Positions 43,867 to 55,789 of a stretch of 64,000 nt of DNA are shown piece by piece. Origin of the DNA: Macrotis lagotis (lineage: Eukaryota > Chordata > Mammalia > Peramelemorphia > Peramelidae). The notes under the pieces are model-generated. The model was not told the origin of the DNA, ran no database searches, and saw nothing but the letters and a program-made list of their open reading frames with translations. A program made the translations under genes and the position numbers. Every line of letters starts with the position of its first letter. Position 1 is the stretch's first letter. The stretch is taken from positions 256,872,294 to 256,936,293 of the forward strand of contig NC_133666.1 of the NCBI RefSeq assembly GCF_037893015.1, read 5' to 3'.

Positions 43867-44025
43867 TAGGGAGGCTAGGTGGCACAGTGGATAAAGCACC
43901 AGCCCTGGAGTCAGGAGTACCTGGGTTCAAATCCGGTCTCAGACACTTAATAATTACCTAGCTGTGTGGCATTGGGCAAGCCACTTAACCCCATTTGCCT
44001 TGAAAAAACCTAAAGAAAAAAAACC
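43867..44025 (+). mobile_element. SINE
   Basis: gggaggctaggtggcacagt starts the unit, and a long A-rich tail ends it. An exact 11-bp duplication cactccagtgt lies at 43856-43866 and 44026-44036. It lies within the L1 5' UTR. Confidence 0.94.
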
Positions 44026-44490
44026 CACTCCAGTGTCTATCACCTTCAGTTCTTTCCTCAGGTCTGGGATCAAGACTAAGAATTCAATTCTCCTGTAAAG
44101 TCAGCAACCTTCCTGCACCACTGCTTCTGTACTCATCAAGCATGTGCTGGGACCACATCTTAGCATCTTAGCTGGGCCTGGTATTCTGTGTCAACAGAGG
44201 TTCCCTAACTCTTCCCCTGCTCAGATGCTTGACTACTCACACTGTCAGAGGTGAAGTTTCCTTTGGATGAAGCTGAGTCTACCAACATGGAGGTGTTTAC
44301 ATTTCATTCAGGTGGAATCTCTGTCCTCAGATCTTTCTTCTAATCTTCTCCAGATGTCCCAGGAAGACCAATATTTTGCTCAAACTCTTGTTTATTTTTG
44401 CCACTCTCTATCCTTTTGTCTTGTTTCTAGAGGAAATCTGGAGAGCTTGGAGTTTTTTTTACCTACTCCACCATCTATCCTCTCTTAGGA

Positions 44491-44912
44491 TGCTTTTTAA
44501 AAAGAATAACAGTAAATAGAAATGGTTTGATTTTCCATTTTAGTTATTTTTAGTCAAGGTATGTAGTTAAATACATGTAAATTAAATACATATTAATCTT
44601 TGAAAAACAACATGTTTATTTAAAGTAAGCTATGACTATCCAAATCCAGAGATCAAGGTCTCAATTATTCTCTCAATGAGAAAATACTTGATATTCTTGC
44701 CAAATGAAGAGAGATGGTAGCCAAGGATAACATTTGTTTGGAGAACAAGATCATTTTCAAAACAACAGACAGTGATGAAAGATTATTTATAATAACACCT
44801 CAGAAAATAACAAAAACTTTTGGAAAAAAATGCTTGAAAGTTGAGAATGAGACCCAGCTAATTAAGCCAGATCATTCTGAGAACATTTATAGATGAAACA
44901 GAGGACAACATA

Positions 44913-44982
<70 letters not shown>

Positions 44983-46099
44983 GGAACAGGAACTATTTCT
45001 CTGATGATTTGTTTTTATCATTAAAGACAATAGAACCCCTTCCTTTGGACTTAACACATCAATACCTAGTGAGTTCTTTGAGATAATGTCAGGGTCATTT
45101 AAAAAGTTAAAGATAGAAACTCCGGGATTTTCTGTATGCATTTGTTTTGATCCAATTTTAAATTCACTAAGGGATTGAGTTTTAAGATGACTTAAAGGGG
45201 AAGATTCCATAAGAATAAAAAAGATCATAAATACTTTGCCCTATTACCCTAAAAAACAGTAGTTTAGGAAAATTGGTAATTGCTAAACCATATACTTGTT
45301 TTCATTCTGCTATAAAATATATATGTAAATGCTCTCTACAAGTATCAAGGCATATTCTTGATGAAAATATGAGATGGAAACAGGAATGTTTCCATGGATG
45401 TTTGTTTTTGCTTTTGAAGTAATAGCATTTTATACATGCATAATTAATTTACTGGTAGAGAGGGGAGAAGATTCCATTGTCTCTAAAAGTATAAAAAGAG
45501 AGTTCTAAAAACCTTACTTTTAGACTGGTGAATATTCTACTTTTCTTACTGAGTTTTAAAAAATGATTTATAAAGCAAAATGTAGCCTTTATAGCTATTT
45601 TTGCAAAGAGTACTTTTCCATGAATATACTAAAGTCATACAAAATTCCATAACAGATTTGACCATTAAAGATAACTTTCTTCTGAGATATATGAAATATC
45701 AGCCCATGTGAGATATGAAAATAGAGGATCACTAAAAGTATTTGTCAGTAACTTGGAAAAGTCTAAATTTTATTATCTGCTGACACTCAGGCTTTCCAGA
45801 TACTCTGGTCTACTATGGTTAATTCAAATATTAAGATGAAACACTACAGATCTATCTAGTATCTATCCAGTAAGATTCAGAATTGTTCAATTCAATTGGT
45901 CTTATGACACACACTAGAAAATCCTGAAGATTAAGACTATACTTGTCTAGATTCTGACATGTAGATGGATAGAGAATCTGTTGAATTATATCTTTGATAT
46001 ATTTTTCTTGTACAGAAACTGTTAGTGGACAATGGCCCGTGTACAGAATTAAATAGGAAATAAATATCAGGCTAATTCTTATTTGGGTCATTCAGTGAG
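44491..46099. other. Unassigned DNA with a (GT)n(AT)n repeat and an orphan frame
   Basis: A 60-codon plus-strand frame at 44714-44896 (starts MVAKDNICLENKIIF) shows no family resemblance. A compound (TG)n(TA)n repeat lies at 44911-44977. From 44978 to 46099 I recognise nothing. Confidence 0.5.
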
Positions 46100-46612
46100 C
46101 CCAGGATAGTTATGATTAATGCTATGTGGTTGTAACTAATGAAACACCACAATCTACCTCCTCTCCCCTCCCCCATCCTCCCAAAAAAGGAGATCAGAAG
46201 GAAGATCTGAGGACAGAGGTTCCGCCTACACAAAGGGCCATGGAAAATTATATGATGCTTAATTTGTTCTTCATCAATTCATATAAATCTTCTCATGTTT
46301 TTTCGAAGTTATCCCTTTCATCTTTTCTTACAGCACAAGAGTATTGTATTACATACAAATAATATACCTTATTCAGCAATCCTCAATTGATGGACACACA
46401 TCATTTCCCAATTCTTTGCCACAGAAAGAGTTACTTTAAATATTTCTGTGATTTGGGTCCATTGCCTCTTTCTTTGATCTATTTCATCTCATTAGGTATA
46501 GACCTATATATTAGTATCATTGTATCAAAGGGTATGCATAGTTTAATACAGTTTTGGGGAGGCATAATTAAGAATTGCTTTCCAGGATTGTCCAGAATGG
46601 CTGGTCAAGTTT
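46100..46612 (-). mobile_element. L1 3' end, antisense
   Basis: On the plus strand cagcacaagagtattgtatt, aatcctcaattgatggacac, catttcccaattctttgcca and ttgtccagaatggctgg follow the L1 3' end read backwards, as at 51700-52000. Confidence 0.7.
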
Positions 46613-46619
46613 AGGCTTT

Positions 46620-47135
46620 CTTGAGAAGTATAATGTTTACAACTAAGGAGGTGATAGATGCATTGTATTCTTACTCTGATCAGATTACATTTTATTCTGG
46701 GCATCACATTTTTAGGAAAGCCTGGATCAATTGGAAAAGTATCAAGCGAAGGGCATCCAGAATTGTGAAGGGATTTATAGTCACATAATATGAGGATCAG
46801 TTGAAGGAACAAAGATGAGAAGACTCCAAAGGGAGTCTCATAAGGGAAATATATGATAACTGCCTTTTAAAGTATCTGAAGGGCTTTTATATAGAAGAGA
46901 GATTAGATTTGTTTTCCTGGGTTCCAGGGGAGAGAATACTTGTTAGCAGTTGCAAAGAGTTAAATTTAGACTTGATTTAAGGCAAAACTTTATAAGAATT
47001 AGAGCTTTCCAAGATTGGAAACCAGTAGTATATACCCCAACATGGTATTCTTCAAGCAAAGACTGGATGACTTGTTCAGTATTAATATAAAGGAGAGTCT
47101 TGTGCAAATATAGATTAAACAAGATGACCTTTTTT
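46620..47135 (+). mobile_element. CR1/L3 LINE, end of ORF2
   Basis: In shifting frames the end of a CR1-type ORF2 is legible: KRRASRIVKGF, YEDQLKEQ, LKYLKGFYIEERLDLF and FKQ.. .LDD-like codons (LQAKTG*L). Old and inactive. Confidence 0.72.
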
Positions 47136-47139
47136 TCCT

Positions 47140-47830
47140 CTTCCCTTGTAGCCCATTTTTCAAATCATTGACACCTCACCTATGAATATGAATATGCATC
47201 CCTCTTGAATACACACACACACACACACACATACACACACACACACATTTTTTTTGCAATTCTTCTGCTTAAAACCCTTCACCAAGCACTAGATAGTGTT
47301 CATACTACTTATTCCAGCATGTAAAATTTCTGTAATCTGCCATCACACTACCATTCCAACTTTATAGTTTATTCTCCTATATTCCATGTATCCCACACAT
47401 TGGACAAATCAAACTACTTGCTGATCTTCTTCCTCCTCCCCCAGTACATGCTTCCCATTTTCATTCCTTCATGCTTTTTGCCCACATGATTCCTTTTGTC
47501 TGTTAATGCTTTTTTCTTTCCAATGCCATACACTCTTGTCTACCTGTTTAATTTCTACCCATTCTATAGTTTAATTCAAGTGCTATTTTACCTTCTTCAT
47601 GACACCTTCTCTGATCCTATAGTTGGTACCAACCTTTCTCCTACTTAAGTCTTCATGTTGTACTTTGCAGGGACCTCTATTATACATATTATAGGTATTT
47701 GCATATATCATATTCCCTTAGAAGAAAGTATATACCACTGGTTCAGAAACTATATCTTTATATATCTCCCAGTGTCTAGTATAATGCTGTGAATATAGCA
47801 AAGACTTAAGAAATACCTGTTGAATTTACT
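47140..47830 (+). mobile_element. L2 LINE, 3' part, with an AC repeat
   Basis: cttaaaacccttcaccaagc, tattctcctatattccatgt, agtgctattttaccttcttc and the end gtgtctagtataatgctgtg match L2 sense. An (AC)n tract lies at 47210-47247. Confidence 0.75.
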
Positions 47831-48251
47831 TGAAAGAAATCATATATTTTCCTTGTAGTGATTTGCCTCTTTCTTTTTGAGATGAAACAATAAAACCATA
47901 AGAAATATAAGCCCATAATTCTTGCTTGCCTTTCTATAAAGTTGATTTAACAAGTTAACTTTTTAACATTTCAGAAAATCAACCATTTCCTTTGACCAAT
48001 TTGGTACTCTTTGACTTATTTGCACCATTTAAAATAAGTAATTATGGTCCCTGTATAACTAACATATCCACTCTTCTAATTTGCACTGTTTTGATAAAAA
48101 CAAAAAGATTGAGGTGTATTCCTGATCATTTTAGTAATTTTTACCAACATGTTTGAAGTAGCTTGTTTTATAGCTTGAATATGTTACCAGATAAGAGGAT
48201 ACCTTTTTTGCAGCAATGACACTAAGTTGTAATTTTCTCTAAATTCTCTAG
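47831..48251. other. Unassigned DNA
   Basis: AT-rich, with no gene or repeat recognised. Confidence 0.5.
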
Positions 48252-48395
48252 GGAGGAAGCTAGGTGGCACAGTAGATAGAGCACCAACCCTGGAATCAGG
48301 ACTTGAGTTCAAATCCAGCCTCAGTCACTTAATACTCACCTAGCTGTGTGACCTTGGGCAAGTCACTTACCCCCCCGCCTTTTGCATTACAAAAA
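48252..48395 (+). mobile_element. SINE
   Basis: gggaggaagctaggtggcac starts the unit and gaccttgggcaagtcactta ends it before a C-rich and A-rich tail. A 2- to 5-base gap after caggacttgagttc marks it as diverged. No clear target duplication. Confidence 0.88.
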
Positions 48396-48820
48396 ACATT
48401 CTTCATATTATTTGAATTTAAACAAAATTCCAGACATGAGCATAATTAAAATAGGGATAATAATAATAAAGTCCATAAATACATAGGGGACAAAAATCTA
48501 AAATATGAACCCACAGCCTGAGATGTCAATATACAAATGCACAAATGAAAATGAATTATAGCTTCTAACTCAAGGAGACAAATTTAACATCAGAGGTATC
48601 ATTGAAACTTGGTAGAAGAGGACTAACTAGACTATGTATGGCTTTGGAGGTGCATTATTTTTCAAAAAATAGTTTAAAGAGGTATCAAAAATTGCATTTT
48701 AGGTAAGATAGGAAATCCAGGAGCATGGGAGGGGGGAAAAGATAGAATATGATGAGAGCATTTAGATGAAAATGAACAGAGACAGAAATAGAATCGATTC
48801 TATTATTAGAACGTATAGAC
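48396..48820. other. Unassigned DNA
   Basis: Nothing recognised apart from a short AAT run at 48460-48470. Confidence 0.5.
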
Positions 48821-49031
48821 CAAAGGTGTCAAACATGCTACCTTGGGCCACATTTTCCTGAGAATTATTCTATACAGATTGAAATGCAATTGAGAGATAT
48901 TTAACAAAATAAATTGAATTATAATAGAATATAGATAATATTAATATGTGGTGTTCTAAGACAATAGTTTGCTGCAGGGATCCATATATAAGCTTTTTTG
49001 ACTCCCATTTCTATTTCAGTTTGACAGCATT
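48821..49031. mobile_element. hAT-like non-autonomous DNA transposon
   Basis: caaaggtgtcaaacatgcta opens the element and tatttcagtttgacagcatt closes it, with inverted GTGTCAAAC/GTTTGACA ends of the CAGTGGTGTCAAAC type. The interior (ttgaaatgcaattgagagat, ttaatatgtggtgttctaag) is known to me as a common marsupial repeat. No transposase. Confidence 0.65.
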
Positions 49032-49429
49032 ATTTAAAAACACCTGGAAAGAGAGGAAAAGCTGAGTTCAGGAAATGGATCAGAAGCTAAACATAGGAAA
49101 ACTGATATGGAAGATATTTTCTTCAGTTATTCTGATTTTTTGCTGGGTTTCTCTGACTCTGCCAAAAATAGAATAGTAATTTTTTAACTTGATATATTTG
49201 TCACCAGGACAGAATTGACAGAAATGATTGATTACTAAGCTGCTGCTAATGATGTTTGAAAGATGTTGAATAGAACACATAACACAAGGATTGGAGAAGG
49301 GGGAAAAAATCTGATTTTAAAGACAGGAAAATGGAATCACATAAACTCTAGACCAGTAAGCTTGATTCCTAGATAAAAAGTCTAAAACAGTGATTATTAG
49401 TGAATATCTTAAAAAAGTAGTGTCTACTC
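49032..49429. other. Unassigned DNA
   Basis: A 66-codon minus frame at 49080-49280 has no family resemblance. Nothing else is recognised. Confidence 0.5.
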
Positions 49430-49990
49430 TGAGTGCTTTTGAGTTTTCAATCCACTAAAATGTCCAGATCTTTTTCTTATAAACTAATGTCTACTCAATA
49501 TCTCTCTCAAACTTACAATTTTTTCATCTCAAGTGTAGGGTTTTACATTTATTGCAATTAAACTTCATCTTTTTAGATTTGATCCAGTGTCTAAGCTTAA
49601 CAAAATCTTTTGGATCTTGACCTTGACATCTAATATTTTAGTTATTCCTTCTTGCAAATCCATTAAGTATGGCATCTAATCTTTTATCTGAGTCACTGAT
49701 AAAAATGTTAAACAACATTAGCTCAAATTCAGATCCCCTGAGACATTCCACTGGAGAATCTCTTTAAATCTGAGCTCAAACTATTAATCTTTGGGTCTAG
49801 CCATTCAACCAGTTTCAAAGCCCTGTAAGTGTATTATGTTTTTATTCATATGTCTCCATAACATCAATTAGAATTAGTACAGGAACTTTTTAATGTTCTA
49901 CTGAAATTTAGATAAACTATTTACAGTATTCCCTTCATCTGCAAATCTAATTAAAAAAAATAGGAAACAAACAAGCCTAGTCTGGCATGA
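49430..49990 (+). mobile_element. Ancient amniote repeat (CR1/L3-like?), second copy
   Basis: tgcaattaaacttcatcttt, ttttggatcttgaccttgac, gagtcactgataaaaatgtt, gagacattccactggagaat and tgggtctagccattcaacca are the same blocks as in 9180-9480, better preserved. Confidence 0.58.
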
Positions 49991-50093
49991 ATTATTCTGG
50001 ATTAAGGAACAATTACTCTCCATGATGATGACTTATTATTTTTACTGCTGGCCAAAACAGAATAGTCGTAACAGTCTTTTAAACTTCATATCA

Positions 50094-50264
50094 AGGGGCG
50101 GCTGGCTAGGTGGCACAGTGGATGGAGCACAGGCCCTGGAGTCAGGAGTACCTGGGTTCAAATCCAGTCTCAGACACTTAATAATAATTACCTAGCTGTG
50201 TGGCCTTGGGCAAGCCACTTAACCCCATTTGCCTTGCAAAAACCTAAAACAAAAACCCCCCAGA
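50094..50264 (+). mobile_element. SINE
   Basis: aggggcggctggctaggtgg has a small duplication of the head. cagacacttaataataatta has an extra triplet. A 13-bp duplication aaactKcatatca lies at 50081-50093 and 50265-50277, one mismatch. Confidence 0.93.
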
Positions 50265-50277
50265 AAACTGCATATCA

Positions 50278-51234
50278 GTCCTTTAACCACCTAAAGGGGG
50301 ACTTGAGAGCTCTTGTTAATTCCTTTCTCTAGGCTAACATTCCTCTTTATTCAACTGATACTAATTTTTTTTTAATTACACATTTAATAATTACTCATTT
50401 AATTACTCATTTAATAAGAACAAGCATTATCAGTACAAAAACAAACAACATGACATTTTGCTTAGATTGCTGGGGGCCTTGAATCACTGATACCTGTTTG
50501 GATAAAAACAAGCATTGCCAGAGTTGACAGGTATCATTAACATTTTAAAGATGTTCAGAGTATATACTGGAACCTGACATGTCATTTAAAATTTTTCCTA
50601 ATTATTTTGACACATCATGATTTAAGTAAGTTTTTTTGTTTTATGATATTTCCAAAAATACAAAGACCCATCAACCACTTTGACTCATATACACTTCTTG
50701 CCACCTTAGTGAGAAGGAAGTAAAAAATGGACACCTTCAAAACTTTTTTATTGAGAACCACTCATAGTCAATAGTTTAGACAAATTGTATAGTGCTATTT
50801 ATGCTTCAAATATCTCAAATTTTTCTAGGAATACTAATGGCTATACCTTTTAAACTTTAGTATCATATAAAAGAGATGAAGCAATATTGTATAAATTCAT
50901 TAATTTCTTCTTTAAAATAGTACTTCACCTCTTAAAGGTAGCAAGAACTTCTGTCTTTTTCCTTTCCCTAGAAAAATATTGGAACCCAATAGTTCCATAA
51001 TATAACTAGCTCTTCATATTATTGCCTGAATTTAGCTTATTACAAAGGATTCATTTTCCTGGCTAAGTTTGTTGTTATGCTGTATGGAGAGAATTCCAGG
51101 TTATTGAGGTGATTTTTCTCTATAACCTTTACCTTATTGCCTGTGCTTTATGCTTTCAAGGACTGGAAGTATTAAAATAGAGGTGATTGTTTGCTTCCCC
51201 TTACCACTGACCCACCCCCCTTTTTTGGGAAGCA
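50278..51234. other. Unassigned DNA
   Basis: It contains a short local repeat of attactcatttaata around 50390-50420. No gene or recognised element. Confidence 0.5.
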
Positions 51235-51649
51235 GATTTTTTAAAAAACAATTTTTTCAATAACATATAAATATAATTTTCAGCATTGTTTGGTAAAAAT
51301 TTTGGGTTCCAAATTTTTCTCCCTCCTTTCCTTCCCTACCCCCTCTCTAAGACAGCAAGTGATCTTTTATAGATTATACATATCATACATGTACAGTCAT
51401 GTTAAAGGTATATCCATATTAGTCATGTTGTGAAAGAAGAATCAGAGTAGAAAACTATGAGAAAGAAATAACAAATAGCAGATTTAAAAAAATAAAAGTA
51501 GTATGCTTTGGTCTGCATTCAGACTCCATAGTTCTTTCTCTGGATGTAGATGCACCTTCCATTACATGTCTTTTAGAATTGTCTTTGGTCACTGTATTGT
51601 TGAGAAGAGCCAAGTGTTTCATAGTTGATCATTACAAAATATTGTTGCT

Positions 51650-54600
51650 GTGAACAATGTTCTTCTGATTCTGCTCACTTCTTTCAGCATCAGTTCATGT
51701 AAGTCTTTCAAGGTTTTTCTGATATCTGTCTGTTCATAATTTCTTATAGTATAATTGTATTTCATCACATTTATATAGGACAGCTTGTTCAACCATTCCC
51801 CAATTGATGGGTATCTCTTCAATTTCCAATTCTTTGTCACTACAAAAGAGCTACTATAAATACTTTTATACCTGTGATTACTTTTCACTTTTTTATGATC
51901 TCCTTGTGATATTGTTCAATCAAAGGACATGCACATAGCCCTCTGGACATAGTTTCAAATTGCTCCCCAGAATGGTTGGATCAGTTCACAGCTCTACCAA
52001 CAATGTATTAGTGTCTCAATTTTCCCACAATCCCCCTAACATTTATCATTTATCATTTTCTTTTTATGTCATATTAGCCAATCTGATAGATATGTTGTAT
52101 TAATTTTGCATTTTGCTAATCAATAATGATTTGTAACATTTTTTCATAAAGTCTATAAATAGCTTTAATTTCTTCCTCTGAAAACTGCCTGTTCATATCC
52201 TTTGACTATTTATCAATTGGGGAATGACTGGCATTCTAATAAATTTGACTCAATCTTTTAAATATTTTAGAAATGAAAACCTATATATATCAGAAACACT
52301 GGCTGTAAAAATTGTTTCTTAGCTTTCTGCTTTCCTTCTAATCTTGGTTTCATTGGTCTTCTTTTACAAATATTTTAAATTTAATATAATCAAATTATCC
52401 ATTTTGTATTTTATAATTTTCTCTGTCTGTTGTTTGATCACAAATTCTTTCCCTCTCCATATTCCTTGTTCTCCTAATTGGCTTATGATATCACCCTTTA
52501 TATCTAAATCATGTACTAATTTTGACCTAAATTTGGTATTGGGTGTGAGGTGTGATCTATCCTAGTTTTTGTTACTATTTTCCAGTTTTCCTAGCAGATT
52601 TTGTCAAATAGAGAGTTCTTATTGCAGAAGTTGAGTTTAGATATTACTGTTTCTTTTGTACGTAAAACTAATCTACCATTTTTTAGCCTGTAGCAAACAG
52701 TTCTGATGACTGCTGTTTTATAAGATAATTTAAATGTGGTACACCTTCCTTCACAGTTATTTTTCATTAATTCCTTTCATATTCTTGAACTTTTGTTCCT
52801 CCAGATTAATTTTGATACTATTTTTTCCCTAACTCTAGAAACTATTTTTTTTGGTAGTTTGGTATGGCACTAAATAAATGGATTAATTTAAGTAGAACTG
52901 TCATTTTCATTATTAATTTATTATATTGCTCAGTATATTCATGATCAATTGATGTTCTTCTAGTTGTTTAGTTCTGACTTTATTTGTGTGAAAAGTGTTT
53001 ATTCTTTTTTTATCTAGTATCTGGGTTTGTCTTGACATGTAGATTCCCAAGTGTTTTGTGTTGTCTATAGTTAAATACAATTTCTCTATCTCTTGTTGCT
53101 GTGCTTTGTTGGAAATATATAGAAATGTCGATGATTTATGTGGCTTTATTTTTTTTAGGTTTTTGCAAGACAAATGGGGTTAAGTGACTTGCCCAAGGCT
53201 ACACAACTAGGTAATTAAGTGTCTGAGGCCGGATTTGAACTGACTCCAGGGCCCTTGCTCTATCCACTGTGCCACCTAGCAACCCTTATGTGACTTTATT
53301 TTATATATTTATTGCTATTTTGCTAACATTGCTAATTGTTTCAAGTAGTTTTTAGGTGATTTTCTAGGATTCTCTAGGTATGCCATTATATTATTTGCAA
53401 AGAGTAAGTGTTGTTTCTTTATTGCTTATTCGAATTCCTTGAATTTCTTTTTCTTCTCTTATTGCTAAAGCTAACATTTCTATTACACTATTCAATAATA
53501 GTTTTGATAATGAGCATCCTTGTTTCAACCCTGACCTTCCTGGGAATGATTCTGGCTTATTGCCATTACATATAATGGTTTTAGATAGATAACTGCTTAT
53601 CATTTTAAGGAGAACTCAATTTATTCCTTTGCTTTCTAGTGTTTTTAATGGGAATAAGTACTGTATTTTTGTCAAAAGCTTTTTTTAGCATTTATTGAGA
53701 TAATCATATGATTTCATTTAGTTTTGTTATTGATATTGTCTTAGTTATGCTGATTGTTTTCCTAATATTGAACAATCCCTGCATCCCTGGTATAAATACT
53801 ACCTGATCATAGAGTATTATGCTAGTGATGATAATGTAATCACTTTGCTAAAATTTTATTTAAAACTTTTACTTCAATTTTCATTCAATTTTCTGTCTGC
53901 CTCTTCCTAGAGATTTTTTTGTTATGGAGTTCATTGATTACTGGTTCAGTTTCTTTTTCTAAAATGGGTTTATTTATTTTGTTCGTGCATTCCACTTAGA
54001 TTGTAAGGTTTATGTGCATACAGTTGGACAAAATAGCTCCAAATTATTGCTTTAATTTCCTCTTCATTGGTGGTGAATTCATTCATTTCATTTTTGATAC
54101 TGATAATTTAGTTTTCTTCTTTCTTTTTTTTTAAATCAGATTTACCAAAGTGTTATGTATCTCCTTTTTTTCAATGAAACCAATTCTTAGTTTTATTTAT
54201 AGGTTAATAACTTTCTTACTTTCAGTTTTATTGATTTCTCCTTTGATTTTCAGAGTTCTAATTTTATAATTAATTGGGGCTTTTAATTTGTTCTTTTTTG
54301 AGTTTTTTTAGTTGCATGCCCAATTCATTAATCCCCTCTTTCTATATTTTATTCATGTAAGCATTTAGAGATATAAAATTTTCCCCAATAACTGCTTTGG
54401 CTGCATCACACAAGTTTTGGTATGTGTCTCATTGTTGTCATTGTCTTGGATGAAATTATTGATTGGTTCTGTGATTTGGTGTTTGATTCACTCATTCTTT
54501 AAAACCATGTTATTTAAATTCCAATGAACTTTTAGTCTATCTTTCCATGATCTTTTATTACATATAATTTTTTATTACATCATGATCTGAAAAGGATGCA

Positions 54601-55190
54601 ATTAATATTTCTTTCTTTTTTGCTTTTGATTGCAAGATTTTTATGCCCTAATACATGGTCAAATTTTGTGTAGGTACCATGTACTGTAGAGAAGAGGTCT
54701 ATCATATCTAAATTTTCTAAGATTCTATTCATCTCCTTAACTTCCTTCTTATTTATTTTGTGGTTAGGTTAATCTAATTCTGAAAGAGGGAGGTTGAGGT
54801 TCCCCAATAGAATAGTTTTGCTGTCTTTTTCTTTCTGTAACTAATTTAACTTCTTTAAGAATTTGGATGCTAGATACCACTTGATGTGTATATGTTTAGT
54901 ATATTATTTTACTGTCTGTGGTATCATTTAGAAAGATAAAATTTCCTTCCTTATCTCTTTTAATTAGATATATTTTTTGCCTTTGCTTTGTCCGAGATCA
55001 CAATTACTACCCTGCTATTTTTACTTCAGCTGAAGCACAATATATTCTGCTCCAGGTTTTTCCCCTAACTGTTTGTGTATCTCAATACACACCACATATT
55101 GTAGGATTCTGTTTTTTTATACCAATCTGCTATCCCCTTCCATTTTATGGAAGAATTCATTCCATTCACATTCACAGTTATGATTTTTAA
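51650..55190 (-). pseudogene. L1 ORF2 (endonuclease, reverse transcriptase), decayed
   Basis: The RT palm is legible at 53603-53391: FPGRSGLKQGCSLSKLLLNS and AREEKEIQGI-like codons (AIREEKEIQGIRI). After the RT, LYLTIDNTKHLGIYMSRQTQ (about 53100-53040) is the conserved K-Y-L-G-I-type block. The endonuclease is in the 54400-55190 part with many stops. ORF2p would nick DNA and prime reverse transcription. It is dead here. Confidence 0.82.
53153..53285 (-). mobile_element. SINE in L1 ORF2
   Basis: Antisense unit from ttaggtttttgcaagacaaa to ctctatccactgtgccacct. A few internal bases are deleted (ggatttgaactgactccagg). A 17-bp duplication ttatgtgRctttatttt lies at 53136-53152 and 53286-53302, one mismatch. 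Confidence 0.94.
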
Positions 55191-55789
55191 TTTTATATTT
55201 CTCTCCATCCTATTTTTCCCTTCAGTACTTTTCTCTCTTTTTGACTCCTTTCCCTCCTTACCAGGCTTTTGCTTTTGACCACCTCCCTCAATCTACCCTC
55301 ATTTTTTTTCAACCCTGCCCTTTTGCCCCTTTCTCCTTTTATCTTCTTCCTTCCCTTCTATTAGTTCCTTCTTCCTTTTTATTTCCCCTTCTACTTCCCT
55401 ATAAGGTAAGATAAATTTCTAAACTCAACTGAGTATACATATTATTCCCTTTTTGAACTAAATCCTATGAGAGTATGATTCAAACATTTCTCACCCCTCC
55501 CTTCTTTCCCTTTAATATAATCCATTCTTTGTACTTCTTCTTGTAATATAATTTACCCTATTTTACCTTCCAATTCCCTCTTTTCCTAGTACCACTCTTT
55601 TTCTCATGTCTTAATTTTTTATATCATCACATCAAAATCAACTTATGCCTACACTCTCGAAGTATATTCCTGATAGAGATACAGTTCTCAAGAGTTACAA
55701 GCATCATCTTTCTCTGTAGGGATGTAAGCAGTTTAATTTTATTGGATAACATTTTTTCTTTTTCCTGTTTATCTTTTTATGCATCACTT

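Larger units (their letters stand above)
38640..44490 (-). mobile_element. L1 element (minus), interrupted by a HAL1-type insertion
   Basis: 3' to 5' along the plus strand: ORF2 start and linker (38640-38900), pyrimidine-rich inter-ORF region (38900-39660), ORF1 (39660-40591), then after the nested element at 40592-43520 the ORF1 start or 5' UTR (43521-44490). The 5' end at about 44490 reads ggatagatggtggagtaggt on the minus strand. Most of ORF2 and the 3' end are missing. Further insertions are an L1 3' piece (40169-40318), an RTE-SINE and a SINE. Confidence 0.68.
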
